A DNA stretch of 64,000 bases from CAVYWD01 sp963772225 (GCA_963772225.1 CAVYWD010000002.1:868001-932000); one strand, 5' to 3'. Numbered from the stretch's first letter, positions 44,843 through 54,357 are shown. Made by a program: numbers and translations. Notes: generated by a model from the letters alone, not told the origin.

Positions 44843-45646
44843 ATGAGGCTCACCCTCTCTTCCTTCGCCCTGGGCATGGCCCTGGCCGCCGCAGGCTGCC
44901 GGACCGCACAGGTCCGAAGCGCGCAGACCGAGGTCGCCCGGGCGCTCGTCCCCGTGAGCGACGAGAAGCAGCTCGGCGCCAAGATGGCCGCGCAGATCGA
45001 GACGCAGACCCGGCCCCTGGCCGACCCGGCGGTCGTCGGCTACGTGCGCGAGGTCGGCGGCCGGGTGGCCGCCGCCTCCCCGAACCCGGACCATTGGACG
45101 TTCACCTTCAAGGTCCTCGACGACCCGAAGACCGTGAACGCCTTCGCCATCCCCGGCGGGAACGTCTACGTCTACACGGGCCTGCTGAAGGCGGTGCAGA
45201 ACGAGGCGCAGCTCGCCGGGGTGCTCGCCCACGAGGTCGCGCACGTCACCTCGCGGCACATCGCCCAGAGACTGGTCTCGCAGCTGGGGCTCGAGACGGT
45301 GGCGTCCATGGCGCTGGGCCAGAACCCGAACGCTCTGGCGCAGGTCGCCTCGTCCGTCGCGGTGCAGGGCGCGCTGCTCAAGAACAGCCGAGACGACGAG
45401 GCCGAGGCGGACTCCAAGGGCGTGGTCGCCGCCGCGCGCGCCGGCTACGACCCGCGCGCGCTCCCGGCGTTCTTCCGTCTCCTGATGGGCGAGCAGGGCT
45501 CGACCTCCCGAGCCCTCACCTTCCTGTCGGACCACCCGGCGACCGAAGACCGGATTCAGGCGCTGGAGGCGGAGATCAGCGCGAAGAACCTCACGGGCGA
45601 CCGGCTGGACGTCGAGGGCCTGCGCGCCGTCCAGCAGCGGCTCTGA
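44843..45646 (+). CDS. M48-family zinc metallopeptidase lipoprotein
   Basis: A 267-residue lipoprotein peptidase. The signal peptide ends in the lipobox LAAAGC. The peptidase domain has the zinc motif HEVAH within VLAHEVAHVTSRH, the third ligand region DDEAEADSKGV (Glu), and NAFAIPGGNVYVYTGLL. It resembles BepA/YfgC- and LoiP-type outer-membrane proteases involved in envelope protein quality control. The ATG at 44843 has AAGGAG before it. The next gene starts at its stop codon. Confidence 0.9.
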   Translation: MRLTLSSFALGMALAAAGCRTAQVRSAQTEVARALVPVSDEKQLGAKMAAQIETQTRPLADPAVVGYVREVGGRVAAASPNPDHWTFTFKVLDDPKTVNAFAIPGGNVYVYTGLLKAVQNEAQLAGVLAHEVAHVTSRHIAQRLVSQLGLETVASMALGQNPNALAQVASSVAVQGALLKNSRDDEAEADSKGVVAAARAGYDPRALPAFFRLLMGEQGSTSRALTFLSDHPATEDRIQALEAEISAKNLTGDRLDVEGLRAVQQRL

Positions 45647-46110
45647 GCGCGCGCCGCCCCGACTCGGTCGAGGTCCGCCTCGTCGTCGCCTATAAGCTGG
45701 TCAAGGGCGCCTTCGAGGCGGCGTCGGCCGCGGCGCTCTTCGCGGCGGCCCCGTTGGGGATCTCGCAGGCGCTCCGCGGCGTCGCCCGCGCCCTTCGCGA
45801 GCACGTCCTCGCCCAGTGGAGCGCCCACCTCGCCGACGCGCTTCTCTCCCTCGCCGACGCCGGCCACCTTCATCTCCTGAGCGTGGCGCTCGCCCTGGAC
45901 GCTGCGCTCACCCTGTTCGAAGGCTGGGCGCTCCACCGCCGGCGCCGATGGGCACCTTTCCTCATCGTCGGGGCCACGGGGGCTCTGCTGCCGTTCGAGG
46001 TCGCTTCGCTCCTGCGCGGCGCCCGCGCGGGGCGGCTCGCGATTCTGTCCGCGAACCTCGCCGTCGTCGCGGTCCTGCTCTCCCGGGCGGTCCGCGAGCG
46101 GCGCCGCTGA
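45643..46110 (+). CDS. DUF2127-family membrane protein
   Basis: A protein of about 155 residues with four hydrophobic segments, opening with RLVVAYKLVKGAFEAASAAAL, typical of DUF2127 membrane proteins, whose function is unknown. LLSVALALDAALTLFEGWAL and WAPFLIVGATGALLPFE are later helices. No ATG, GTG or TTG is placed in frame near the expected start; a CTG at 45643 overlaps the stop codon of the peptidase gene (CTGA) and gives the right length. So either CTG is used by coupling or a small indel hides the start. Confidence 0.65.
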   Translation: MSARRPDSVEVRLVVAYKLVKGAFEAASAAALFAAAPLGISQALRGVARALREHVLAQWSAHLADALLSLADAGHLHLLSVALALDAALTLFEGWALHRRRRWAPFLIVGATGALLPFEVASLLRGARAGRLAILSANLAVVAVLLSRAVRERRR

Positions 46111-46112
46111 TG

Positions 46113-47210
46113 CTACTCGACCAGGGCGAACTCCGAGCTGTGCACCCCGTCGCGCTGGAGGCTCTCGGGCAAAGGGATGTTGCGGCCGATGAGCACCTTG
46201 ATGACCGCGAGGTCGATGGACGCGTCGTGCTGCGGCAAGAGCTTGGTGAGCTGGCTGAGGAAGATGTCGATGGCCGTGCTCGGGTCGATCTTCACGTCGC
46301 GGATGCCGGTGGCGTCGGCGTTGAGGATGCTGGAGAAGGTGGTGTCCGCCTCGAAGACCTTCATGGCCGCCGCGATGGGCTCGGAGCCCAGGGCGCGCCC
46401 CAGCTCCATGAGGAGCTCGTTCATGGCCGCGATGTAGTTCGCCTTCTGGCGGCTGTCGAAGAGGAGGTTGAGGCCCACCGGCAGGCTCTCGAGGCGCTCC
46501 AGGAAGTACGGGATGAAGTCGGCTGAGATGAGCGCGCCGTGCTGCGGCGCCAGCATGATGGGCGCAGGGTCCAGCGCGCGGATGCTCCGAACCGCGAGCC
46601 CGAGCGCCTCCTGGGTCGGCATGTAGATCTGGTGAAAGGCCTTGATCCCCTCCCAGCTCCGCTCGTCCGCCCAAAACGACGGCACGTACGAGAGCCCGCC
46701 GAAGAGGTCGCCGGTGTAGAGAATGCGCGTCTGAAGGTCGTAGAGCATCGTCGCGCCGCGGAAATGGCAGAACGGCGTGGGCACGAACCTCAGCTCGTGT
46801 CCGGTGGCGAGCTTCAGCTTCTGCTGCTTGAACCGCTCCACCGCGTAGAAGCGCTTCGGGTCGAGGTCGTAGAAGCGGATCAGCCGCCAGGTGTCCTCCG
46901 AGCAGACGACCGTGAGCTTCGGGTTCAGCTTCTGGAGGTAGGCCGTGTTGTAGCAGACGTCCGGGTCCTGGTGATTGACGTACGCCAGGTTGACGTTCCG
47001 CAGGCTGCCGGTGACCGCCGCCACCTTTTTGGCGAGCTCCATGAGGTCCGACGGCGGCCCTGGGTCGACCAGGAGATTCACCGAGCCCTTGCCCGGCTTG
47101 TGGTAGACGCGCAGGAAGATGTTGCGCTCGAGGAGGGAGTGCTCGCGCCGGCCGACCCAGTAGGTTCCGTCGGCGATCTGGAGGGGAACAGTGAAGTCGA
47201 CGTCGCTCAC
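46113..47210 (-). CDS. MBL-fold protein of the oxygen-binding di-iron (ODP) type
   Basis: A 365-residue metallo-beta-lactamase-fold protein close to the FprA/ODP group. The metal motif reads AYVNHQDPDVCYN, the H-x-x-x-D form seen in di-iron ODP sensors rather than the hydrolytic HxHxDH. FCHFRGATMLYDLQTRILYTGD gives the next ligands (His, Asp) and LAPQHGALI the last His. There is no flavodoxin domain, so it is not a full flavo-diiron reductase; about 130 further residues at the C-terminus are helical. ODP proteins bind O2 or NO and serve as sensors. The GTG at 47210 has AGAGG upstream. Confidence 0.8.
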   Translation of the reverse strand: MSDVDFTVPLQIADGTYWVGRREHSLLERNIFLRVYHKPGKGSVNLLVDPGPPSDLMELAKKVAAVTGSLRNVNLAYVNHQDPDVCYNTAYLQKLNPKLTVVCSEDTWRLIRFYDLDPKRFYAVERFKQQKLKLATGHELRFVPTPFCHFRGATMLYDLQTRILYTGDLFGGLSYVPSFWADERSWEGIKAFHQIYMPTQEALGLAVRSIRALDPAPIMLAPQHGALISADFIPYFLERLESLPVGLNLLFDSRQKANYIAAMNELLMELGRALGSEPIAAAMKVFEADTTFSSILNADATGIRDVKIDPSTAIDIFLSQLTKLLPQHDASIDLAVIKVLIGRNIPLPESLQRDGVHSSEFALVE

Positions 47211-47337
47211 GCTGTGGCCTCTTCTCGGATGAGCCCCCCCGGCCCCATGAACCCGAGCGCCGGGGATAGTGGCACGGCCGCTACTTAATCGCAGCGGCGG
47301 CCCGAGAGCCAATTTTCAGCGGCAATGGGCCTTTCGG

Positions 47338-50300
47338 CTAAGCCGTCTCCGCGGGCTCTCCCTCGATAGGCGGCGGCTTGGAGCGCTCCTTGGCAGGCAC
47401 CACCGCTGCCGGCGCCGGGTGAGCCTGCTCCACCGCGACCCCGGCGATTCGGCGCTCGACGCGGCGCAGGAAAGCCGCGAGGTCGTCGAAGTAGGAGTAG
47501 GCGACCGGCACCGCGAGCAGGGTGAGCAGCAGCGACATGACCTGGCCGCCCACGACCACGCCCGCCGTGGCTCGGTTGTATCCGGAGCCGATGCCCTTGG
47601 CCGTGATCAGCGGGATCATGCCGGCCACGAAGGCGAAGGTGGTCATCAGGATGGGCCGCAGCCGGTCCTTGTTCGCCTGGACCAGCGCCTCGAAGCGCCC
47701 AAGCCCTCGCAAGCGCAGCTTGTTCGTGTGGTCGATCTGCAGAATGGCGTTCTTCTTCACCACACCGAAGAGCACGAAGATGCCCAGGAAGCTGTAGATG
47801 TCCAGCGCCTGGTCGAACAGGATGACCGAGGCCACCGCGAACGGCAGCGTCAGCGGCAGCGACAGCAAAATGGTCACCGGGTGCAGCCACGACTCGAACT
47901 GCGCCGCGAGGATCAGGTACATGAAGATCATCGCCGCGAGCAGGCCCAGCGCGAAGCTCCGGGCCGTCTCGGCCATCATCTTGGTCTGGCCCTGAGGCCG
48001 TACCGCGAAGCCCTTGGGGAGGTTCAGGGACTCGAGGGCCGCCTTGATGGAATCGCCCACCGCGCCCTCGCTGGCGCCCGGCGCGGCGTTCGCCATGAAG
48101 GTGACCTGCCGCTCGCGCTGGAAGCGCAGGATGTTCGTCAGCCCCGCGCCCGGGATCACGTTCACCACCTCGGAGAGCGAGACGAGCCCCACCTTGCGCG
48201 ACGGCACGGTGATGAGCTGCAGGGCGTCTTCGTCGGACCGGTAGGCCTTGTCCGCCCGCAGGCGGATGTCGTACTGCTCGCCGCCCTCCTCGTAGTCCGA
48301 GACCTTCTGGCCGGCGACGAGCAGCTGAAGGGCCTGCGCGACGTCGGAGACCTGCACGCCCAGGTCCGCGGCGCGGTCGCGGTCGATGAAGACGCCGAGC
48401 TCCGGCTTTCCCTGGACGAGCGAGGTGTCCACGTCGACCACGCCCGGGACCTTGCGCATCTTCTCCAGGGCGCGCGGGGTCGCATCCTCCAAGACTTTCA
48501 GGTCGGGGCCCGACATGAGGAACTGGATTCGCGCCGTGGACTGGCCGCCGCCGAACTCGTTCACGTCCGCCACGGAGACCCGAAGCTCCTTGGGCAGGAG
48601 CGGCAGGATCGTCTGGCGGACGCGGTCCTTGATCTGCTCCTGCGTCGCCGGGCGCTGCTCCGGGGGCAGCAGCTTGACGAAGATGCGCGCTTGGTTCGGC
48701 GTGCGCTGCTCGTCGTCGCCGACGGTGACCAGCGTCGCCAAAGCCTCGGGCATCTGGCGCACGATGCGCGCCACGCGCTCGCCGACGAGCTCGGTGGCGG
48801 CCACGCTGCGTCCCTCGGGGAGCCGCACGACGATCTCGAACTGCCCTCGGTCGTCGATGGGCAAGAAGCCCTTCTTGGCCTTCATGGCCAAAGGCCCGGT
48901 GCTCAACAGCGCGGCGACCGACGCGAGCACCACGACCCACCTGTGGCGCAGGCACCATCCCAAGAGGCGGCCGTAGGCGCCCTCGACCGGCCGATAGCCC
49001 ACGTCGACGATGCGCTCCAGGACGCTCTTGGGCGCGCCCTCCTTGCGCGCCTTGAGCCAGCGCGAGGCGAGCATGGGGGTGAGCGTGAAGCTGACGAAGA
49101 GCGACACGGCGATGGAGAACGCCATGGTCATGCCGAAGCTCGACAAGAACCGGCCCGCAATGCCGCTGATGAAAGCGATAGGGAGGAACACGGCGATGAG
49201 CGAGAGCGTCGTCGCCATGACGGCGAGGCCTATCTCCTTCGTGCCCTCGATGGCCGCCCGCTGCGGGTCGTACCCCTTGTCCTCGACGAGGCGGAAGATG
49301 TTCTCGAGCACCACGATGGCGTCATCGATGACGATGCCCACCGCCAGCGCGAGCGCCAGCAGGGTGACGGTGTTCAGGGTGTAGCCCTTGGCCGCCATGA
49401 GGGCGAACGTGCCGACGATGGACGTGGGGATGGCCAGGGCCGCGATGACGGTGGACCGCACGTTGCCCAAGAACACGAGCACGATGATGGCGGCCATCAG
49501 CGCGCCCAGGATGAGGTGCTCGTTCACCGCGTCTGTGCTGGTGCGGATGACCTGTGACGAGTCGCGCTGCACCGAGAGCTCGTAGCCCGGAGGGAGCTCC
49601 TTCTGCAGCGCCTTCATGCGCGCGAGGACCGCGTCGACGACCTCCACGGTGTTGGTGCCCGACTGCCTGCGCACCGTGAGGAGCACGGTGGGCTCGCCGT
49701 TCCAGCGGGCGGCGGTCTCGACGTCCTGCGTCCCGTCCTCCACCTGCGCCAAGTCGGAGAGGCGAACGACGCGCCCGCCCTGCTCCTTCACCACGATGTC
49801 TCGCAGGCCGTCCACCGAGGCCACCCGGCCGTTGACGCGCACCGAAAGGTAGTCGCGGCTGGTGTCCACCCGACCGCCGGGCATGGTCATGTTCTGGGCG
49901 CCCACCGCGGCCCCGACCTCCGCCGCCGAGAGGCCCAGCGCCCGGAGCTTCACCGGGTCGACCAGGACATTGACCTGCCGCTTGCGCCCGCCCAGGATCC
50001 GGACCTCGCCGACGCCGTTAATGGACTCGAATCGGCGCCGAACCACGCGGTCGGCGATGTCGGTGATCTCTTTCACGTCCTTGCCCTTGGCGTTCAGGGC
50101 CAGGTAGAGCACCGGCTGCGAGTCGGGGTCGAACTTCTGGACGATGGGCGGGTCGATGCCGCGCGGCAGCTCGGTGAGCACCGTGTTGATCTTCTGCTGC
50201 ACCTCTTGAGCGGCGACGTCGACGTTCTTCTCCAGCACGAACTGGACGATGACCTGGCTGACGCCTTCGGCGGAGATGGAGCGCAGCTCGTCGATGCCGG

Positions 50301-50526
50301 CGAGCGTGTTCACCGCCCCTTCGACCTTGTCCGAGATCTCCGTCTCCACGTCGGCAGGCGAGGCGCCGGGCAGGCGGGTGACGATCACGATGACCGGGAA
50401 GTCGACCTTGGGGAACTGGTCGAGCCCGAGCTTCCCGTAGAAGACCCCGCCCACCACCAGGATCACCAGACTCAGCACCGTGGCGAAGACGGGCCTCTTG
50501 ACGCAGATCGCGGCGAGCCACTGCAT
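47338..50526 (-). CDS. HAE1-type RND multidrug efflux pump
   Basis: A 1062-residue inner-membrane RND transporter of the hydrophobe/amphiphile class. It has the N-terminal LAAICVKRPVFATVLSLVIL, YGKLGLDQFPKVDFPVI, the helix-4 proton relay in ALAVGIVIDDAIVVLENI (paired Asp) and SIVGTFALMAAKGYTLN. The C-terminal repeat includes GVVKKNAILQIDHTN. Length and motifs are full. It exports hydrophobic compounds, with the adaptor encoded upstream (50570-51640). No outer-membrane channel gene is adjacent; the complex may use a channel from elsewhere. GAGGAG precedes the ATG. Confidence 0.92.
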   Translation of the reverse strand: MQWLAAICVKRPVFATVLSLVILVVGGVFYGKLGLDQFPKVDFPVIVIVTRLPGASPADVETEISDKVEGAVNTLAGIDELRSISAEGVSQVIVQFVLEKNVDVAAQEVQQKINTVLTELPRGIDPPIVQKFDPDSQPVLYLALNAKGKDVKEITDIADRVVRRRFESINGVGEVRILGGRKRQVNVLVDPVKLRALGLSAAEVGAAVGAQNMTMPGGRVDTSRDYLSVRVNGRVASVDGLRDIVVKEQGGRVVRLSDLAQVEDGTQDVETAARWNGEPTVLLTVRRQSGTNTVEVVDAVLARMKALQKELPPGYELSVQRDSSQVIRTSTDAVNEHLILGALMAAIIVLVFLGNVRSTVIAALAIPTSIVGTFALMAAKGYTLNTVTLLALALAVGIVIDDAIVVLENIFRLVEDKGYDPQRAAIEGTKEIGLAVMATTLSLIAVFLPIAFISGIAGRFLSSFGMTMAFSIAVSLFVSFTLTPMLASRWLKARKEGAPKSVLERIVDVGYRPVEGAYGRLLGWCLRHRWVVVLASVAALLSTGPLAMKAKKGFLPIDDRGQFEIVVRLPEGRSVAATELVGERVARIVRQMPEALATLVTVGDDEQRTPNQARIFVKLLPPEQRPATQEQIKDRVRQTILPLLPKELRVSVADVNEFGGGQSTARIQFLMSGPDLKVLEDATPRALEKMRKVPGVVDVDTSLVQGKPELGVFIDRDRAADLGVQVSDVAQALQLLVAGQKVSDYEEGGEQYDIRLRADKAYRSDEDALQLITVPSRKVGLVSLSEVVNVIPGAGLTNILRFQRERQVTFMANAAPGASEGAVGDSIKAALESLNLPKGFAVRPQGQTKMMAETARSFALGLLAAMIFMYLILAAQFESWLHPVTILLSLPLTLPFAVASVILFDQALDIYSFLGIFVLFGVVKKNAILQIDHTNKLRLRGLGRFEALVQANKDRLRPILMTTFAFVAGMIPLITAKGIGSGYNRATAGVVVGGQVMSLLLTLLAVPVAYSYFDDLAAFLRRVERRIAGVAVEQAHPAPAAVVPAKERSKPPPIEGEPAETA

Positions 50527-50569
50527 GATGCTGCTCCTCTGAGCTCAGAAGAATCCCGAAGGTGAATGC

Positions 50570-51640
50570 CTACTGGATGGACGAGCCGTCGCGCAGCGCG
50601 GAGGGCGGATTCCGGATGACGCGGTCTCCTGCGCCGAGCGACTCCAGGACCGCCACGCGGCCGTCCTTGGCGACGCCGGTCCGCACCACCATCTCGAAGG
50701 CCGCGCCGTCGCGCGCGAGGAAGATGCGGCGGACCTGCCCTTCCTCCTTCACCGCGTCCGCCGGGACGGTCGGCTCGTCCTCCTCGCCGACGAGGAGCCG
50801 CACGGTCGCGAACATGCCGGGCTTCAAATCGCCCGCCGGGTTCTTGGCCACGGCCTCGATGATCAGGTCGCGCGTCGCCGGCCGCAGCGCCGGACCCACG
50901 TAGCGCACCTCGGCGGGGAAAGACTTGTCGGGCCAGGCCGAGACCTGCACGTCGAGCTTTTGGCCCGCCTGGACGCGGCCCACCGCTGGCTCGGGGACGC
51001 TGATCGAGATGCGCACCGGGTCGACCGAATAGAGGCTCGCGACCCGGGTCGGCGGCTGCACGTACTCGCCGACGTTCACCGAGCGCTCGCCGACGACGCC
51101 GTCGATGGGCGCGCGAATGACCGTGTCGCCCGCGAGCTTGGTGGCGAGGCCGGCGTTGGCGCGGGCGGCGTTGGCCTGGAAGAGCTGGGCCGTGCACTGC
51201 GCCTTGAGGCGCTCGTGCTCGGCCTTGGAGATGGACGACTGCGAGAAGAGCGCGTCGGCCCGCTGGCAGTCCTGCTCGGCGAGACGGACTTGCGTCTCGG
51301 CGGCCTGGTACTGCGCGGTGGCGGCCTCAGCCGAAAAGCCCGCCGCCTTGGAGTCGACGACGGCCAGAATCTGCCCGGCCTTCACGGGCTGCCCGCGCTC
51401 GACCAGCGTCGCGGTGATCCGGCCGGACACGTTCGCCGCCACGTCCGACTGGCGATCCGCGAGAACGCTTCCGGTGAGGGTGAGAAAGCGCGGCATGCGG
51501 ACGCGCTCGATGGCCGCGGTCTCCACTTTGACAGGTGGGAGTGCGATGGAAACGGGCTTCACCGCATTCTCCTGGTGCTTCGCGCAACCCGCGGCGCCGA
51601 GCGCGAATGCGAAGATCAGGGCCGAGAAGAGACGTGACAT
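50570..51640 (-). CDS. RND periplasmic adaptor lipoprotein
   Basis: A 356-residue membrane-fusion protein anchored by lipid: the signal peptide ends in the lipobox GAAGC. The lipoyl halves are VAANVSGRITATLVERGQPVKAG and IRAPIDGVVGERSVNVGEYV, with a coiled coil between them (AATAQYQAAETQVRLAEQDCQ) and the beta-barrel and C-terminal parts after. It works with the RND pump encoded 43 bases downstream. The ATG at 51640 starts the signal peptide; the frame is open further upstream without any similarity. Confidence 0.9.
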   Translation of the reverse strand: MSRLFSALIFAFALGAAGCAKHQENAVKPVSIALPPVKVETAAIERVRMPRFLTLTGSVLADRQSDVAANVSGRITATLVERGQPVKAGQILAVVDSKAAGFSAEAATAQYQAAETQVRLAEQDCQRADALFSQSSISKAEHERLKAQCTAQLFQANAARANAGLATKLAGDTVIRAPIDGVVGERSVNVGEYVQPPTRVASLYSVDPVRISISVPEPAVGRVQAGQKLDVQVSAWPDKSFPAEVRYVGPALRPATRDLIIEAVAKNPAGDLKPGMFATVRLLVGEEDEPTVPADAVKEEGQVRRIFLARDGAAFEMVVRTGVAKDGRVAVLESLGAGDRVIRNPPSALRDGSSIQ

Positions 51641-51856
51641 TGCAGGACTCCAACCAAGCGCGCTTTGGCCGCTCTCGAGTTGTGAAGGGCGCGAGAACCG
51701 CAAGAAGGCCTTCGAGGGCGGCGAACCCTACCCGATCTTTCGCGTTCGCGCGCGGCGATCGCGTCACAGCGGGGCGTCTGGGGAGTGCCCACCTGCCCCG
51801 CGCGCCGGTATGGATGCGCACCGCGGGAACTCGTCTCCAGGGCAAGCTTTGGGCCT

Positions 51857-52708
51857 TCAGGACACAGGGGACAGGAGCCGAGGGGGCAACCCCAGGATTT
51901 GCCGAGCCTGGGCGGGCGTGGCCACTTCCCTGCCCTTCGAGCGGGCGATGGCCGCGGCACGCTCCACCAGCTCGAAGCTCCCCTTGGCGAGCACGCCCTT
52001 CTCCAGAAAGAGGTTGTCCTCGAGCCCGACCCGGGCATGGCCGCCCCGCTCGCAGGCGAGCTCGACCATGGGAAGCTGAAACCGCCCCATGGCGGCACAG
52101 GTCCAGGTGGCGCCTTCGGGAAGCTGGCGGCGCAGGTAGTCGACCGCATCCGTGCGCGCGCCCAGGCCGCCCGGAACCCCCAACACGAAGTCCCAATGCC
52201 CGGGGAAATCGAGGAGCCCCTCCTTCTGGAGATAGCGCGCCTCGTCGATCATTCCGGCGTCGAAGATCTCCAGCTCGGGCTTCAGGCCTGCGGCCCGGAT
52301 GCGCCGGGCGATGTCGCGGACGAGCGGCCGGGGGTTGAAGAAGACCTCCTCCCCGAAGTTGACGGTCCCGGGGGTGAGCGTCGCCATCTCGGGCTTCAGC
52401 TCGCCTTGCAACGTCAGCGGCCCGCAGCGCTCGTCCGCCGACATGCCCACGGCCCCGCCGGTCGAGGTCTGGAGGACGACGTCGCATCGAGCGCGGATCA
52501 GGCGGATGGCGCTCCCGAACAGCTCCGGCGCCTGCGACGGCTTGCCGTCGGGCTCGCGGACGTGCAGGTGCACGACGGCGGCTCCGGCGCGCGCGCAGCG
52601 CTCGGCCTCGGCGGCGATCTCCTCGGGCGTGTAGGGGATGTACGGCGTGTCCTTGCGCATCACCTCGGCGCCCACGATGGCGGCGGTGAGGATGATTGGC
52701 TCGGGCAT
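51857..52708 (-). CDS. kce: 3-keto-5-aminohexanoate cleavage enzyme-like BKACE protein
   Basis: A 283-residue beta-keto acid cleavage enzyme. It has the zinc ligands of the family in AAVVHLHVREPDGKPS (HxH), then QTSTGGAVGMSADER, the middle TLTPGTVNFGEEVFFNP and a C-terminal RVGLEDNLFLEKGVLA (Glu ligand). In lysine fermentation, Kce converts 3-keto-5-aminohexanoate plus acetyl-CoA into acetoacetate and 3-aminobutyryl-CoA. BKACE enzymes vary in substrate, so the gene name is the best match rather than proof. It sits 31 bases after a thiolase gene on the same strand, which would handle acetoacetyl-CoA/acetyl-CoA. GGGAG precedes the ATG. Confidence 0.8.
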   Translation of the reverse strand: MPEPIILTAAIVGAEVMRKDTPYIPYTPEEIAAEAERCARAGAAVVHLHVREPDGKPSQAPELFGSAIRLIRARCDVVLQTSTGGAVGMSADERCGPLTLQGELKPEMATLTPGTVNFGEEVFFNPRPLVRDIARRIRAAGLKPELEIFDAGMIDEARYLQKEGLLDFPGHWDFVLGVPGGLGARTDAVDYLRRQLPEGATWTCAAMGRFQLPMVELACERGGHARVGLEDNLFLEKGVLAKGSFELVERAAAIARSKGREVATPAQARQILGLPPRLLSPVS

Positions 52709-52739
52709 GGCGCTCCCTGTGCAGTGATGGGTTCGACCC

Positions 52740-53921
52740 TTAGGGCCGCTCGAGGACCATCGCCAGCGCTTCGCCGCCGCCGATGCAGATGGAGGCCATG
52801 CCGCGCCGCTTGCCGGCATCCTTGAGAGCGGACAGGAGCGTCACCACGATGCGCGCGCCCGAGGCGCCGATTGGGTGCCCGAGCACGACCGCGCCGCCGC
52901 GCACGTCCACGCGCTCCAGCGGAATCTCGAGCAGCTTGGCGTTCGCGAGCGTCACCACCGCGAAAGCTTCGTTGATCTCGAACAGGTCGATGTCGGAGAC
53001 CGCCAGATTGGCCCTGGCGAGCGCCTTCTTCATGGCGTCGGCGGGGGCCACCGGGAACTCCACCGGGTTCCTCGCAGCGCCGGCGTAAGAGACCACCCGC
53101 GCGAGGACCTTCCTGCCCTCGCGCTGGGCCCGCTCCGCGCTCATGAGCACCAGCGCCGCGGCGCCGTCATTGATGGACGAAGCGTTCGCCGCGGTGATGG
53201 TTCCGTCCTTCTTGAAGGCGGGCTTGAGGCTCGCGATCTTCTCGGGCTTGGCGGCCTTGGGGCCTTCGTCCTCGGCGACGATCACCGGCTCACCCTTCTT
53301 CTGAGGGACAGCGACCGGTACGATTTCGGCTTTGAAGAGACCCTCGGCCTGGGCGCGCTGCGCGCGGAGCGTCGACTCGCGCGCGAACTCGTCCTGGGCC
53401 GCCCGGGAGAAGCCGTAGTCCGCCGCGCACTTCTCGCCGCAGTTCCCCATGTGCATGTCGTTGTAGGGGTCCCACAGCCCGTCGTGAATCAGGAGGTCCT
53501 TGAAAGTGGCGTGACCCATCCGCGCGCCCTGCCGCATTTCGTGGCTGATGAACGGCGCATTCGACATCGACTCCATCCCGCCCGCGACCACGACCTCGGC
53601 GTCCCCCGCCAAAATCGCCTGCGCGGCGTGAATAAGCGTCTGCATGCCTGAGCCACAGACCTTGTTCACGGTGACGCAGGGCGTCTTCTCGGGGAGGCCG
53701 GCGTAGAGAGCCGCCTGCCGAGCGGGGGCCTGCCCCACGCCGCCCTGGAGGACGCAGCCCAGCGTGACCAGGTCGACGTCTCCCGGCGCGATCCCCGCGC
53801 GCTCGACGGCCGCCCGCACCGCCGCGGCACCCAGGCGCGGTGCCGAGAGCGAAGCGAGCGAACCCAGCAACGCTCCTAGGGGGGTTCGCGCCGCGCCGAC
53901 GATCACCACTTCGCGAGCCAT
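52740..53921 (-). CDS. Acetyl-CoA C-acetyltransferase (thiolase)
   Basis: A 393-residue thiolase II, the typical length. The acylated nucleophile Cys is in NKVCGSGMQTLIHA (about residue 88). The catalytic motifs NEAFAV, GGAVVLGHPIGASGAR (His) and CIGGGEALAM (second Cys) follow. It condenses two acetyl-CoA or splits acetoacetyl-CoA. An AAGGAG site lies just upstream of the ATG. It lies directly upstream of kce, fitting breakdown of acetoacetate units made by Kce; fatty-acid or polyhydroxybutyrate metabolism are alternatives. Confidence 0.93.
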   Translation of the reverse strand: MAREVVIVGAARTPLGALLGSLASLSAPRLGAAAVRAAVERAGIAPGDVDLVTLGCVLQGGVGQAPARQAALYAGLPEKTPCVTVNKVCGSGMQTLIHAAQAILAGDAEVVVAGGMESMSNAPFISHEMRQGARMGHATFKDLLIHDGLWDPYNDMHMGNCGEKCAADYGFSRAAQDEFARESTLRAQRAQAEGLFKAEIVPVAVPQKKGEPVIVAEDEGPKAAKPEKIASLKPAFKKDGTITAANASSINDGAAALVLMSAERAQREGRKVLARVVSYAGAARNPVEFPVAPADAMKKALARANLAVSDIDLFEINEAFAVVTLANAKLLEIPLERVDVRGGAVVLGHPIGASGARIVVTLLSALKDAGKRRGMASICIGGGEALAMVLERP

Positions 53922-54039
53922 ACCTTCTCCTTTTTTTGTCGAAGTCCCCGCGTCCGCCAGGCGACCACGCTAGCCACCTGGGGGAGGAACTTCAAGGCGA
54001 GCCCCTGCCCGCCTTCTGGGCAAGCGCCCTTTCGCCATT

Positions 54040-54054
54040 CGCTCGCGGCGAGCG
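54040..54054 (-). terminator. Short hairpin just after the CPXCG gene
   Basis: CGCTCG (54040-54045) pairs with CGAGCG (54049-54054) around a CGG loop, right after the stop codon of the minus-strand CPXCG gene. No T-tract follows, so it is only a weak candidate for a terminator. Confidence 0.25.
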
Positions 54055-54055
54055 C

Positions 54056-54268
54056 TCAGTCGTCCTCGCGCAAAAGCGCGACCTCGACCGGGGCCTCGCT
54101 CGACCGGGTGATCTCGACCACCATCGGGCGGCAGCAGACTGCGCAATCTTCGATGTAGCGCTCGTGCGGCAGGCCAAACGGTTCCACCTCGAGCTCCGCT
54201 GGCTCGCCACAGTACGGACACATCAAGCCGGCGGTCGTCGGCGCATCGACGTTCAGATCGGCGTGCAT
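54056..54268 (-). CDS. CPXCG-motif cysteine-rich protein
   Basis: A 70-residue protein with the family signature: CPYCGEPAELEVE at the start, then YIEDCAVCCRPMVVEI. The cysteine pairs (CxxC and CxxCC) probably bind zinc. Function is unknown across the family; the proteins are small and cytosolic. It lies 134 bases upstream of the thiolase gene on the same strand. Upstream on the same strand is the second lepB. Confidence 0.88.
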   Translation of the reverse strand: MHADLNVDAPTTAGLMCPYCGEPAELEVEPFGLPHERYIEDCAVCCRPMVVEITRSSEAPVEVALLREDD

Positions 54269-54357
54269 GAGAAACAGCTAATCCCGGCCGCCCGCGGGCG
54301 CAGAGGCAAGTGGCCAAACACTCCCGATTGAGGTCGCGCGGGTCCCGCGCTTTGCCG

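Noticed and set aside
51641..51856. Possible gene upstream of the RND adaptor
   Set aside because: Open frames here are extensions of neighbours or shadows with no domain, and no ribosome-binding site precedes them.
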